Assembly (NCBI RefSeq): GCF_005280655.1
Contig: NZ_CP040058.1
Location: 3,524,861 to 3,588,860, forward strand
Reading direction: 5' to 3'
Length of the DNA stretch: 64,000 nt
Origin: Anaerostipes rhamnosivorans
Lineage (GTDB): Bacteria; Bacillota; Clostridia; Lachnospirales; Lachnospiraceae
In this document: one piece after another, positions 8,069-16,972 of the stretch
How the letters are laid out: every line of letters starts with the position of its first letter
Numbering within the stretch: position 1 is the stretch's first letter
Notes under the pieces: model-generated
Database searches by the model: none
What the model was told of the DNA's origin: nothing
Seen by the model: only the letters and a program-made list of their open reading frames with translations
Position numbers and translations under genes: made by a program

Positions 8069-9043
8069 GTGAACGACAAATACAAAATACTTTTAGATCA
8101 ATATGATCTGCATATTGATTATTTAAAAAGGGGCCGCGGCGAAATCATCTGCGGCACTGATCAGGGGTTATTTGCCCTGTCTGCTACGAAACTGTCCGAA
8201 GAGCGTCTGGCTGTCGAGCATCAATGGAAAAATGAATTGATTGACCAGGGATTTACTAAAATTGACCAATATATAGTAAACAAAGAACATGAATTTATTT
8301 CCTATGATAAATACTATGAACCCTTTGTAATGAGAAGGACTTACAATGGTACAGAATGCAATATCCACTCTCCTTCCGACTTATCTTCCGCGTGCAGGAA
8401 TCTTGCCTCTTTCCACCGTGTATCCGGCAAGATCCCCTACCGGGCAGATTACGGGACGCCTCATTTCTCTCTGACAAAGCATTATAACCAGAGACGCAGA
8501 GAACTTAAGAGCATCTGGAAATACATCGGGAGCAGAAAAAACAAAGGGGATTTTGAGTATTTGTTTTTAAAGGAAATTCAATCCTTCTGGAAACAGCTTG
8601 AGGAATCTTCCGCCAAGATGAAAGAACTGACAGGCATGAGGGAAGGCTGGTGCCACGGTTCCTATAACCAGCACAATGTTCTGATGGGGCCTCATGGAAC
8701 CGCGACGCTTCACTTTGAGCATTTTTACTACGGTTATCCACTTACTGACCTCTATTATTTTATCCGGAAGGCTCTGGAGAAGAATGACTATCAGTTCAGT
8801 ATCTGCGAAACCATGCTGAAAGGCTATAATAAGGTACAACGTCTGACAATGAACGATTATTCTTTCTTGTACGTCTTATTTTTATACCCTGAAAAACTAT
8901 GGAAAATCTCAAATCAGTACATGAATCATAAAAAACATTGGGTATCTCCAAGATATCTCAATAAGCTTCAGGATATTGTTGATTTAAAAGAAAAAAGAGA
9001 GAAATTTCTTTTACAATATCACAATTTTTATAATGTTTTTTAG
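8069..9043 (+). CDS. CotS-family spore coat protein, probable pseudokinase
   Basis: A 324-residue member of the CotS/YutH family, which has an aminoglycoside-phosphotransferase-like kinase fold and is found on spore coats. The start is a GTG at 8069 with GAGGAGGG upstream. The catalytic loop, normally HGDxxxxN, reads HGSYNQHN at 196-203, so the catalytic Asp is Ser. The metal-binding DFD-type motif reads LHFEHF at 214-219, with His in place of the key Asp. The downstream GYPLTDLYYFIRKAL fits the family. Both active-site changes argue against phosphotransfer and for a structural or binding role. The sigma-E-like promoter supports a mother-cell coat function. Confidence 0.8.
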   Translation: MNDKYKILLDQYDLHIDYLKRGRGEIICGTDQGLFALSATKLSEERLAVEHQWKNELIDQGFTKIDQYIVNKEHEFISYDKYYEPFVMRRTYNGTECNIHSPSDLSSACRNLASFHRVSGKIPYRADYGTPHFSLTKHYNQRRRELKSIWKYIGSRKNKGDFEYLFLKEIQSFWKQLEESSAKMKELTGMREGWCHGSYNQHNVLMGPHGTATLHFEHFYYGYPLTDLYYFIRKALEKNDYQFSICETMLKGYNKVQRLTMNDYSFLYVLFLYPEKLWKISNQYMNHKKHWVSPRYLNKLQDIVDLKEKREKFLLQYHNFYNVF

Positions 9044-9097
9044 ACCCAGATAAGTTATAATAAAACATAAGGAAAAACGTAAAGGAGGAGCACTACT

Positions 9098-10822
9098 ATG
9101 AACTATCAGGAAACATATCAGGAATGGCTTAATAATCCATATTTTGATGAAGCTACCAAAGAGGAACTCAAGAACATTCAGGATGATGACAACGAGATCA
9201 AAGAGCGTTTTTACGCTGATCTGGCTTTTGGAACAGCAGGCCTTCGCGGGATCATCGGCGCCGGCATCAACCGTATGAATATTTACGTAGTCCGCAAGGC
9301 CACCCAAGGGCTTGCAGATTATATCCTGGAACAGGGTACTGACAAAAAGCGCGTAGCGATTGCTTTTGATTCCCGGCATATGTCTCCGGAATTTGCCAAC
9401 GAAGCAGCTCTGTGTCTGGCCGCGAACGGCATCAAGGCCTTCATTTTTGAGTCTTTGCGCCCGACTCCGGAACTGTCATTTGCAGTCCGTTATTACAACT
9501 GCATTGCCGGAATCAACATCACTGCCAGCCATAATCCTCCGGAATACAACGGTTACAAAGTATACTGGGAGGACGGTGCACAGTTTACACCGCCTCATGA
9601 CAAGGGCGTTACCGCCAAGGTTAACGCGATTACAGATATCTCCAAGGTTAAGACCATGTCCAAAGAAGACGCGGTCAGTGCCGGATTATATGAAGTCATC
9701 GGCGCTGAAGTGGATGACGCTTACATTGCCGAGGTAGAAAAGCAAGTACATAATCAGGATGCGATCGATCAGATGGCATCCAAATTAAAGATCGTCTATA
9801 CTCCTCTGCACGGAACAGGGAACCTTCCAGTCCGACGTGTACTCAAGGATTTAGGGTTCCAGAATGTCTATGTAGTACCGCAGCAGGAGCTTCCGGACGG
9901 AGACTTCCCTACGGTCAGCTATCCGAATCCGGAATCCAAAGAGGCTTTTGAGCTGGGCTTAGCCCTTGCCAAGGAAAAAGATGCGGATCTTGTATTGGCA
10001 ACGGACCCGGATGCAGACCGCCTTGGTGTCTATGTGAAGGATTCCAAGACTGGAGACTATATCGCACTGACTGGCAATATGTCCGGCTCTCTTCTGTGTG
10101 AGTATGTTTTAAGCCAGAAGAAGGCTATGAGCGGTTCTCTCCCGGCTGACGGGGCCGTGGTCAAATCTATCGTTACCACCAACCTGGTGGATGCAGTGGC
10201 TGAGGGCTACGGAGTGGATCTGATTGAAGTGCTCACAGGATTTAAGTTCATCGGCCAGCAGATGCTGAACTTCGAAAACAGCGGCAAGGGAACCTATCTG
10301 TTCGGTCTGGAGGAAAGCTACGGATGCCTGATCGGCACCTATGCACGTGATAAGGACGCAGTATCCGCCACAGTAGCTCTGTGCGAGGCTGCCGCTTATT
10401 ACATGACCCAGGGCAAGACTTTATGGGATGCCATGACCGACATGTATGAAAAGTACGGCTACTATCTGGATAAAGTCAAAGCGCTGGAGTTTGCAGGCCT
10501 TGACGGAGCTGAGAAGATCCAGAACATGCTCAAATCCTTAAGAGAGAATCCACCGAAGGAGATCGGGGACCTCAAGGTCCTTAAATCCCGCGACTACCAG
10601 AGTGATGAGATCGTGGATCTCACCACAGGGGAGACCTCTCCGACAGGACTTCCTTCTTCCAACGTTCTCTACTATGAATTGGAGGACAATGCATGGCTGT
10701 GTGTACGTCCTTCCGGAACAGAGCCGAAGATCAAGTTCTACTACGGTGTAAAAGGATCTTCCATGGAAGATGCTGAAGATAATGGTAAGAAGATTGAGAC
10801 ATGGGTGGGACAATTCTCATAA
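9098..10822 (+). CDS. pgm: phospho-sugar mutase (phosphoglucomutase/phosphomannomutase)
   Basis: A 574-residue alpha-D-phosphohexomutase that interconverts glucose 1- and 6-phosphate (or the mannose equivalents), linking glycolysis to cell-wall and glycogen precursors. The phosphoserine loop TASHNP is at 142-147 (Ser144). The metal loop DPDADR is at 303-308. The sugar-binding loop GLEESYG is near 405, and the phosphate-binding RPSGTEPK lies near 538-545. All four catalytic segments are intact. ATG follows AAAGGAGG. Length is that of the long PgcA-like Firmicute type. A strong terminator follows. Exact sugar preference is undetermined. Confidence 0.92.
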   Translation: MNYQETYQEWLNNPYFDEATKEELKNIQDDDNEIKERFYADLAFGTAGLRGIIGAGINRMNIYVVRKATQGLADYILEQGTDKKRVAIAFDSRHMSPEFANEAALCLAANGIKAFIFESLRPTPELSFAVRYYNCIAGINITASHNPPEYNGYKVYWEDGAQFTPPHDKGVTAKVNAITDISKVKTMSKEDAVSAGLYEVIGAEVDDAYIAEVEKQVHNQDAIDQMASKLKIVYTPLHGTGNLPVRRVLKDLGFQNVYVVPQQELPDGDFPTVSYPNPESKEAFELGLALAKEKDADLVLATDPDADRLGVYVKDSKTGDYIALTGNMSGSLLCEYVLSQKKAMSGSLPADGAVVKSIVTTNLVDAVAEGYGVDLIEVLTGFKFIGQQMLNFENSGKGTYLFGLEESYGCLIGTYARDKDAVSATVALCEAAAYYMTQGKTLWDAMTDMYEKYGYYLDKVKALEFAGLDGAEKIQNMLKSLRENPPKEIGDLKVLKSRDYQSDEIVDLTTGETSPTGLPSSNVLYYELEDNAWLCVRPSGTEPKIKFYYGVKGSSMEDAEDNGKKIETWVGQFS

Positions 10823-10852
10823 AATATCCGCAGATATAAGACAACATTTAAG

Positions 10853-10887
10853 ACCGGAGCAGGGATTCCCTGTTCCGGTTTTTTCTG
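10853..10887 (+). terminator. terminator of pgm
   Basis: ACCGGAGCAGGG (10853-10864) pairs with CCCTGTTCCGGT (10868-10879, one G-U pair), followed by TTTTTCTG. Confidence 0.85.
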
Positions 10888-10954
10888 TCCTATTTATGTG
10901 ATAAAATAAGTACAAAGAAACCCCTTCACCATCACTGCAGACAGGAGGCTTATT

Positions 10955-12376
10955 ATGGACGGATATCAGATAAAAATCATTGTAAAAGAAAGCAGGCCCC
11001 CAGTATGGAGACGTCTCATCGTACCCGGTCAGATCCCTTTCTCGGGCCTTCACGAAATAATTCAGGCTGTATTTCAAAAATCCGGTCACTGTCTCTTCCG
11101 TTTTGAGCTTCCTGCTCAGCACAGGAAAATAACCGATGAATCCCAGATGGTTGATTCCTACATGAAAGAAGGTCAATCGATCAGTTACACATATATCTTA
11201 AAAGGAAAGATTGATTTCAGGATTGAGGTTGAAAAGATACTTCCCAATTACAGCAGCCGTTTTCCCACTGTCCTGAAGTATAAGGGCGGATTTTTATCCG
11301 GATTGGAAGTGGAAGACATGAACAGCCTTCTAAAGGATAACCTCTGTTTCTCTGAAGACGGTACAAGACAGTCCCTTGAGTCACATAAGAAAAAAATCGA
11401 AGATGTCTCTCCAGATTTTTCGGCAGATTCCCTGGCGGATGTCTACCGCCAGTACACAAAGGAGGACCTTCTGGAGATCGCACATATCCATCAGCTGGAC
11501 CAGTGTACCCAGATGGATAAAAACACCTTAGTCACTTTTCTGTCCGGATACATTTTACAGCCAGACGCTATGGGCAGCTTCTTTTTGACCCTGACGGATC
11601 TGGAGATCCAGGCATTTGAGGCCGCGCTGGAAGGTTATTTTCCCATTGATGATGAAGATATCTTCGACGCTTTTCTGGACGGGGGATACTGTGCCGTGGA
11701 CGAGGACAATGAAATATATATCCCTCCAGATGTTTTGTCAGCCTACTCCGCTATGAACACGCCAGCTTTTCGTGATAAAAGGGAACTCATATGGAAACAG
11801 ATTCAATACTGCTATTACTGTGTCAGCATCTACGGGGCCGCTCCATTAGACCAGATCGCAGCCCTATACAATGCGTATGAAGAAGACCGGATCACGCAGA
11901 AGGACTTGATCAATCTCTACTTCCTGCCTTCTCCCCACGCCTACAGCTTCGGCTATCATGACAAGATGTTTGTGGATGCTATGCTTCTTGAGGATCCGAA
12001 TCTTCTGGAAGATATTATGTCCATCCAAAAAGACTATGCTTACTATCGCCCTTCCAAGGAAGAGATCACGCAGGATGCATCAGATCCGGATCCCTCGGCT
12101 CTGAAATTTACTTCCTATCTGATCGACCAGCTGGGGTTCCAGATTGCGGAAGCTACAGATCTGACCAGGAGAATCTCCTATATCATGAAAGTCGGAGCCG
12201 ACCCGGAGCACATTTTTGAAATGCTTCAGAAGGGGGATGTTGTCTTCGCAGACCAGGACCAGGCAGATACCTTTGCTGAAAAGATGATGGACCTGTATGT
12301 GGATACCCGGCTGTTCATAGCTTCCGGCCACACCCCCACAGAACTGGATCAGATGGAGCATCAGGAAACTTCCTGA
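10955..12376 (+). CDS. pRiA4b ORF-3 family protein
   Basis: A 473-residue protein. The first 140 residues match the plasmid pRiA4b ORF-3 domain: YQIKIIVKESRPPVWRRLIVPG at the start, then FSGLHEIIQAVF. This domain is common in bacterial proteins of unknown role and often seen near mobile DNA. A SAP/Rho-N-like stretch (YTKEDLLEIAHIHQL) lies near residue 170. The acidic helical C-terminal 300 residues carry no motif I recognise. ATG follows AGGAGG. It stands alone between pgm and dut and nothing around it suggests recent transfer. Function unknown. Confidence 0.8.
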   Translation: MDGYQIKIIVKESRPPVWRRLIVPGQIPFSGLHEIIQAVFQKSGHCLFRFELPAQHRKITDESQMVDSYMKEGQSISYTYILKGKIDFRIEVEKILPNYSSRFPTVLKYKGGFLSGLEVEDMNSLLKDNLCFSEDGTRQSLESHKKKIEDVSPDFSADSLADVYRQYTKEDLLEIAHIHQLDQCTQMDKNTLVTFLSGYILQPDAMGSFFLTLTDLEIQAFEAALEGYFPIDDEDIFDAFLDGGYCAVDEDNEIYIPPDVLSAYSAMNTPAFRDKRELIWKQIQYCYYCVSIYGAAPLDQIAALYNAYEEDRITQKDLINLYFLPSPHAYSFGYHDKMFVDAMLLEDPNLLEDIMSIQKDYAYYRPSKEEITQDASDPDPSALKFTSYLIDQLGFQIAEATDLTRRISYIMKVGADPEHIFEMLQKGDVVFADQDQADTFAEKMMDLYVDTRLFIASGHTPTELDQMEHQETS

Positions 12377-12415
12377 CATGGTTCACCTTTTTAAACTTAC
12401 AAATGTTTCTATAAT

Positions 12416-12521
12416 AGAAGGTGTATTGGAAAGCAAGAAACTTTTCCCCTGAATATCATATCATTGGCCACAAACTCTCAAACAAACGTGATATTTTTCA
12501 TATTCAGGGTACATACCTTCT
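12416..12521. repeat. long imperfect inverted repeat in the pRiA4b-dut gap
   Basis: Outer arms AGAAGGTGTA (12416-12425) and the complementary TACATACCTTCT (12510-12521) enclose inner arms CCCTGAATAT (12447-12456) and ATATTCAGGG (12500-12509, perfect). Further pairing ATATCA/TGATAT lies inside. The whole could fold as one branched stem of about 105 bases. It precedes, and is distinct from, the dut terminator. Confidence 0.55.
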
Positions 12522-12526
12522 GTCAA

Positions 12527-12557
12527 AAAAGACCCCGCCGAATGGCGGGGTCTTTTG
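12527..12557. terminator. bidirectional terminator between the pRiA4b gene and dut
   Basis: GACCCCGCC (12531-12539) pairs with GGCGGGGTC (12544-12552). A-runs and T-runs flank it, so it works on both strands. Confidence 0.9.
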
Positions 12558-12560
12558 CTG

Positions 12561-13073
12561 TTATTTGGTTGTGCTGCCGAATCCGCCGTTGCGAACTTCC
12601 TTGGCATCATCGTCTATGGTCACACCATATTCCATAAAAATGCCCTGTACGATCCCGGTCCCAGCTTCTACGCTGACAACTTTTCCTTCGTTGGAATCGT
12701 TGGTGAGCTTGACAAAGATATGTCCCTCATTGTCTGAATAGAAGTAGTCACTGTCAATGATTCCTACCGTATTGTTCATCTGAAGACGGAACTTGAATCC
12801 CAGTCCGCTTCTCGGAAATAGGTTCAACACCCAGCTTTCTTCCATGTACACACGAATCCCGGTGGGAATCTTGATCGTCTCCCCTGGTTTAAGCTCAAAA
12901 CTGATGGGGCTGTAAAAATCGTACCCGGCAGAACCTCTGGTGGCCCGCTTCGGAAGCTTGATGCTGTCAAAAATCTGTTTTACTTCTTCTTCCGGGGTAC
13001 CTTCAAAGGTATCCTGCCAACTTTCTAAAAACTGTCCAAAACTTACTTTATGGAACTGTGCAATCTTTTTCAT
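12561..13073 (-). CDS. dut: deoxyuridine 5'-triphosphate nucleotidohydrolase (dUTPase)
   Basis: A 170-residue trimeric dUTPase that hydrolyses dUTP to dUMP and keeps uracil out of DNA. All five family motifs can be read: RATRGSAGYDFY (about 43-54), FPRSGLG (about 86-92), VGIIDSDYF (about 103-111), GTGIVQGIF (near 138) and the C-terminal NGGFGSTTK. An N-terminal extension of about 40 residues (MKKIAQFHKVSFGQF) is longer than in minimal dUTPases and typical of this clostridial subgroup. Pgi lies just upstream, eight bases apart, so the two may share a transcript. Confidence 0.93.
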   Translation of the reverse strand: MKKIAQFHKVSFGQFLESWQDTFEGTPEEEVKQIFDSIKLPKRATRGSAGYDFYSPISFELKPGETIKIPTGIRVYMEESWVLNLFPRSGLGFKFRLQMNNTVGIIDSDYFYSDNEGHIFVKLTNDSNEGKVVSVEAGTGIVQGIFMEYGVTIDDDAKEVRNGGFGSTTK

Positions 13074-13081
13074 TTGGTCTC

Positions 13082-14428
13082 CTATAGTCTCTTTAATAAA
13101 TCTTCTCTTCTGTCTTCAAATCCTGGTTTTCCAAGCAGAGCGAACATATTCTTCTTGTATGCCTCAACTCCCGGCTGGTCAAATGGATTGACGCAGTTTA
13201 AGTAACCGCTCATACCACACGCAGATTCAAATGTGTAGAACAGCTGTCCAAGGTGGTATGCGTCCATCTTCGGAATATCGAATCTTAAGTTCGGAACTCC
13301 TCCGTCAACATGGGCTAAGATGGTTCCCTTCATAGCGTTCTGGTTAACAAAATTCATTGTCTTGCCTGCCAGATAGTTCAAACCGTCCAGATCGTTCTCT
13401 TCTGCTTCAAGCACAATGTCTAATTCCGGCTCTTCCACATTCAGTACGGTCTCAAAGTGGTTGGCGGATCCATCCTGGATGAACTGCCCTAAAGAGTGCA
13501 GGTCTGTAGAAAAGTCTACAGATGCTGGGAAGATACCCTTTCCGTCTTTTCCTTCGCTTTCTCCGTATAACTGTTTCCACCATTCAGAGATAAAATGGAG
13601 GTTCGGCTCATAGTTTGCTAAGATCTCCATGCCTTTTCCTCTGCGCATGAGAATATTACGGATTGCAGCATATAACATCGCAGGGTTTTCTTCAAACGGA
13701 GCGTTTAGGAACATGTCTCTTCCGTCCTGGAATCCTTTTACGAACTCGTCAATGTCAATTCCGGCTGCTGCGATCGGGAGAAGTCCAACGGCTGTGAGAA
13801 CTGTAAAACGTCCTCCAACATCATCCGGCACAACAAATGTCTCATATCCCTCGTCTGTGGCAAGTGTCTTTAATGCTCCCCTTGCTTTGTCAGTGGTAGC
13901 ATAAATACGCTTCGTAGCTTCGTCTTTTCCGTATTTATCATTGAGGAGCTTCTTAAAGATACGGAATGCGATGCCAGGTTCTGTTGTTGTCCCTGATTTG
14001 GAGATAACATTCACAGAGAAGTCTCTGTCCCCGATTACATCGATCAGCTGTTTTACATATGTACCACTGATATTATGTCCGGCAAAGTATACTTCCGGTG
14101 CTTTTCTTACTTCTTTGTCCAGCTTGTTGTTAAAGTTGTTGGACAGCCCTTCGATCACGGCTCTGGAACCAAGGTAGGATCCTCCGATACCAATGACAAC
14201 CAATACATCGGAGTCGCTCTGGATTTTCTGAGCGGCTTTTTTAATTCTCGCAAACTCTTCTTTATCATAATCCACAGGAAGATCGATCCACCCAAGGAAG
14301 TCATTTCCCGGACCTTTTCTTGACAGCAAGTACTCTTTCGCATCTGCGACCTGCTTCTCGATCATACCGATCTCGTGGTCCCTGATAAAATCTTTTGCGT
14401 TGCTGTAATCAAACTTAATTTTCCCCAT
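13082..14428 (-). CDS. pgi: glucose-6-phosphate isomerase
   Basis: A 448-residue enzyme interconverting glucose 6-phosphate and fructose 6-phosphate in glycolysis and gluconeogenesis. The phosphate-binding segments [13 protein letters not shown] (about 78-90) and [10 protein letters not shown] (about 143-152) are intact. The catalytic Glu and His regions ([10 protein letters not shown] near 287, and the [11 protein letters not shown] tail) are those of the short Firmicute type. ATG follows AAAGGAG. Transcription appears to continue into dut. Confidence 0.96.
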   Translation of the reverse strand: MGKIKFDYSNAKDFIRDHEIGMIEKQVADAKEYLLSRKGPGNDFLGWIDLPVDYDKEEFARIKKAAQKIQSDSDVLVVIGIGGSYLGSRAVIEGLSNNFNNKLDKEVRKAPEVYFAGHNISGTYVKQLIDVIGDRDFSVNVISKSGTTTEPGIAFRIFKKLLNDKYGKDEATKRIYATTDKARGALKTLATDEGYETFVVPDDVGGRFTVLTAVGLLPIAAAGIDIDEFVKGFQDGRDMFLNAPFEENPAMLYAAIRNILMRRGKGMEILANYEPNLHFISEWWKQLYGESEGKDGKGIFPASVDFSTDLHSLGQFIQDGSANHFETVLNVEEPELDIVLEAEENDLDGLNYLAGKTMNFVNQNAMKGTILAHVDGGVPNLRFDIPKMDAYHLGQLFYTFESACGMSGYLNCVNPFDQPGVEAYKKNMFALLGKPGFEDRREDLLKRL

Positions 14429-14500
14429 GTCTTTCTCCTTTACTGTTGTCTCTCTTGGTTAAATGCGTTATCTATATTTTAACAAATTACGCCTTTCTAT

Positions 14501-15301
14501 TCAATAGTCAGGGAGTTTTTTCAGCGAGCGGAATTCAAATCCTTTTGCCTTGAGATTCTTGATGACAGTCTCCAGGGCCTCCGCGTTAGACTGGGATACA
14601 TTGTGCATCAACGGAATGGCTCCGTTGTGGTAATTCTCTTCAAAATGCTGGATCACATAGTCCTTTCCCGGCTGGCTGTTCACATTAAAATCCACGTAGG
14701 CCATGCTCCAGAAAATCGTCTTATATCCAAGCTTCTTTGTGAGAGCCAGTGTGTGCTCACTATATTCTCCCATAGGCGGTCTCATGAACATATCCATGTC
14801 ATATCCTGTGGTTTTTTTGCAGTATTCCGCACAGTCGATCAGTTCCTGCTTGTTGTCCCTGTCAGAAACGGTAGGCATACTCTTATGGTGAACCGTGTGG
14901 TTTCCAACCACATGACCTTCCTTTTTCATTCTTTTCACTAAATCCGGATCTTCCCTTATGAACGGCTTTGTCACAAAAAATGCGGCCGGCACCTTTTCCT
15001 TCTTAAGCACATCCAATATTTTAGGCGTAAAACCATTTTCATATCCACAGTCAAATGTCAAATACATGACTTTTTTATTTTTGGCCTTTGTGTCCACACT
15101 ATATGCGTCGTACTTGGATAAGTCGATATTCTGTGAAAACTCCGGCTGCTGATGTTCTTTGTTGCGTTTCAGCCACCATCCCTCTTTTGTATTGCTTCCC
15201 TGGCTGATGACTTTGGTGGACTCCACCTGCGCCTCTTCCTTGCCGCATCCGGCAAGTCCGAGTATACTCACGATACAGAATAATAATAAAACTTTTCTCA
15301 T
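14501..15301 (-). CDS. PdaA-like polysaccharide deacetylase lipoprotein
   Basis: A 266-residue exported NodB-domain deacetylase. The signal ends LGLAGC, a lipobox. The catalytic motifs run TFDCGYENG (about 83-91), with the family's metal Asp, HTVHHKSM (about 137-144) for the metal His pair, and RPPMGEYSEH (about 174-183). The TFDCGYEN form is characteristic of PdaA, the delta-lactam-forming de-N-acetylase of the spore cortex. Lipidation is unusual compared with Bacillus PdaA, which has an ordinary signal. Cortex function is therefore inference; remodelling of vegetative peptidoglycan is an alternative. A CATACA-type element lies just upstream but its -35 is unconvincing. Confidence 0.82.
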   Translation of the reverse strand: MRKVLLLFCIVSILGLAGCGKEEAQVESTKVISQGSNTKEGWWLKRNKEHQQPEFSQNIDLSKYDAYSVDTKAKNKKVMYLTFDCGYENGFTPKILDVLKKEKVPAAFFVTKPFIREDPDLVKRMKKEGHVVGNHTVHHKSMPTVSDRDNKQELIDCAEYCKKTTGYDMDMFMRPPMGEYSEHTLALTKKLGYKTIFWSMAYVDFNVNSQPGKDYVIQHFEENYHNGAIPLMHNVSQSNAEALETVIKNLKAKGFEFRSLKKLPDY

Positions 15302-15347
15302 GTTCGATTTCCTGCTTTTTTATTATTCTATTATGTATGCCAAAGAT

Positions 15348-16049
15348 TTATAATCCATTTATGAAATCTTTCACCGCCTGCATTTCCTCATCTGTCAGCT
15401 CAAATTCCCTGGATGCTGCTGCCTCCTGCCAATGTCTTTCGATTTTTCTTGCTTCTCTCTTTTCTTCCTTCACCTGCTCGTCCTCTTTTTTCTTCTCCTT
15501 CTGCTTCACCTGCTCTTCTTTTTCCTGTTTCTTCACAGATTTCAGATAGCGGTTTGGCAGGATGTTCTCCAGGAAGTGAATGAGGTTGGCTCTCACCAGC
15601 TGCTTCTTTCCGTCAAAGGCGACCAGCCTGTCCACGAATACGAGAAACAATCCCGACGCCATGCTCAAAAACAGACTCTCCGCCACCACCTTAAGGTCAG
15701 CTCCCTCTATGTACCCACGGATCACACCCAGACAGCCCAGAAAAAAGCTCAGTACAGCGCAGAGTCCAGTGACCTGTTCCATGATCTCGGAGGATAATCC
15801 ACATATTTTGTGGTTTTTCATATACTTGTCCACAACACACGGAATGTTATGCAGATTTGCCTCCAGCTGATAATAACTTTCAAACTTCTTTTTCAGTACC
15901 CCCATCCACTGCTTTTTATTTCCATCCATCTCATAGGAGTCTTTCAAAAGCCTGCGGTAATTCCTCCAGACAATGAGTTTTCCTAAAATCCCCACTGCCA
16001 GGACTGCGATCAATCCCTGCACAAAAAATGCGTTTTCTAATACATCCAT
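15348..16049 (-). CDS. membrane protein with a long charged coiled-coil tail, function unknown
   Basis: A 233-residue protein I do not recognise as a named family. One transmembrane segment lies at about residues 10-27. A cytoplasmic-type helical stretch follows (Lys-rich, with the HNIPCVVDKYM segment). Two closely spaced transmembrane segments sit at about 93-113 and 124-143. The last 75 residues are a highly charged Lys/Glu coiled coil (about 168-215), then a short acidic tail. The helix order loosely recalls MotA/TolQ/ExbB-type proteins, but no motif supports that. It lies just upstream of the PdaA-like gene on the same strand, with 46 bases between. Confidence 0.65.
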   Translation of the reverse strand: MDVLENAFFVQGLIAVLAVGILGKLIVWRNYRRLLKDSYEMDGNKKQWMGVLKKKFESYYQLEANLHNIPCVVDKYMKNHKICGLSSEIMEQVTGLCAVLSFFLGCLGVIRGYIEGADLKVVAESLFLSMASGLFLVFVDRLVAFDGKKQLVRANLIHFLENILPNRYLKSVKKQEKEEQVKQKEKKKEDEQVKEEKREARKIERHWQEAAASREFELTDEEMQAVKDFINGL

Positions 16050-16113
16050 GTTATTTCTCCTTCTTCCTTTATGATTCTTATATTATAAAATCACAAGGAG
16101 GGGAATACACGGA

Positions 16114-16830
16114 TTATTGACTTACAAAGTTAGACGCTTCTTTGTCTAAAATACCGTGAATCAGTCTAATTATATGCTTTATTGCAGCTTCCTCAAATTC
16201 ACTGTAATTTACTGTTGCTGTGTCGTCGCACTTGTCGGAGATAGCTCTTACAATCACAAAGGGTACGTCATTTAAGTATGCTGTCTGGGCCATGGCCGCC
16301 CCTTCCATCTCCGCACAGTACCCGCCAAAATTTTCGATCAGCCAGTGTTTCTTTTCGTCGCTGGAGATAAACTGGTCGCCGCTTAAAACCCGCCCGGTAA
16401 AGCATTGGATATCCGGATTGGCCTTTTTGCAGGCTTCCTCCGCCTCTTTTATCAGTGCGGCATTCGCCTGGAACACAGAACACTCCATACGCGGGATCTC
16501 TCCCAGCTGATAACCAAATCCCACGGCATCCATATCGTGCTGCACAGCATCGCTTGAGATCACAATATCCCCAATCTCAATATCCTTGTACAGGCCGCCT
16601 GCGACCCCGGTATTGATCAGTTTTTCCACACCAAAGCTGTCGATCAGTATCTGTGCGCAAACAGCCATGTTTACTTTTCCAATGCCGCTCATAACAACAA
16701 CCGTGTCATTTCCCCAGAGCCTTCCCTCATAAAAATCCATGGAGGCTTTTGTCTTCTTTTTTACATTCTCCATAGAAGAGATCAGGGATTCCACCTCTTC
16801 TTGCATTGCCCCGATAATTCCTATTTTCAT
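16114..16830 (-). CDS. mtnN: 5'-methylthioadenosine/S-adenosylhomocysteine nucleosidase
   Basis: A 238-residue nucleosidase removing adenine from MTA and SAH, recycling methyl-transfer by-products and opening the path to autoinducer-2. It begins MKIGIIGAMQEEVESL, with the catalytic Glu at 12. VVVMSGIGKVNMA lies near 48-60 and NTGVAGG near 78-84. The substrate-binding CAEMEGAAMAQ is near 171-181, and the catalytic Asp is in RAISDKCD near 197. All active-site elements of the Pfs family are present. It is transcribed divergently from the TSCPD-murG pair. Confidence 0.95.
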   Translation of the reverse strand: MKIGIIGAMQEEVESLISSMENVKKKTKASMDFYEGRLWGNDTVVVMSGIGKVNMAVCAQILIDSFGVEKLINTGVAGGLYKDIEIGDIVISSDAVQHDMDAVGFGYQLGEIPRMECSVFQANAALIKEAEEACKKANPDIQCFTGRVLSGDQFISSDEKKHWLIENFGGYCAEMEGAAMAQTAYLNDVPFVIVRAISDKCDDTATVNYSEFEEAAIKHIIRLIHGILDKEASNFVSQ

Positions 16831-16873
16831 AAATCATTCTCCTTTTTACTGTCATTATTTCCGTCTGATAAAA

Positions 16874-16882
16874 ATTATAACA
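16874..16882 (-). promoter_or_regulatory. extended -10 promoter of mtnN
   Basis: TGTTATAAT on the minus strand, a TGn-extended perfect -10. No convincing -35 lies at the standard distance. Confidence 0.45.
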
Positions 16883-16915
16883 CAGCTTCCCCATCTATGT
16901 ATTCTTCGATTTTTG

Positions 16916-16924
16916 TGATATAAT
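16916..16924 (+). promoter_or_regulatory. extended -10 promoter of the TSCPD-murG pair
   Basis: TGATATAAT, again a TGn-extended perfect -10, facing away from the mtnN promoter. The -35 is weak. Confidence 0.45.
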
Positions 16925-16972
16925 ACGGATTACCCATTTGGTATACAATAAAAAAATCAGGAGGTAACTACG

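Noticed and set aside
15302..15347. sigma-E promoter before the PdaA-like gene
   Set aside because: CATACAT is present but the nearest TCATAA is too far away (17 bases) to be convincing.
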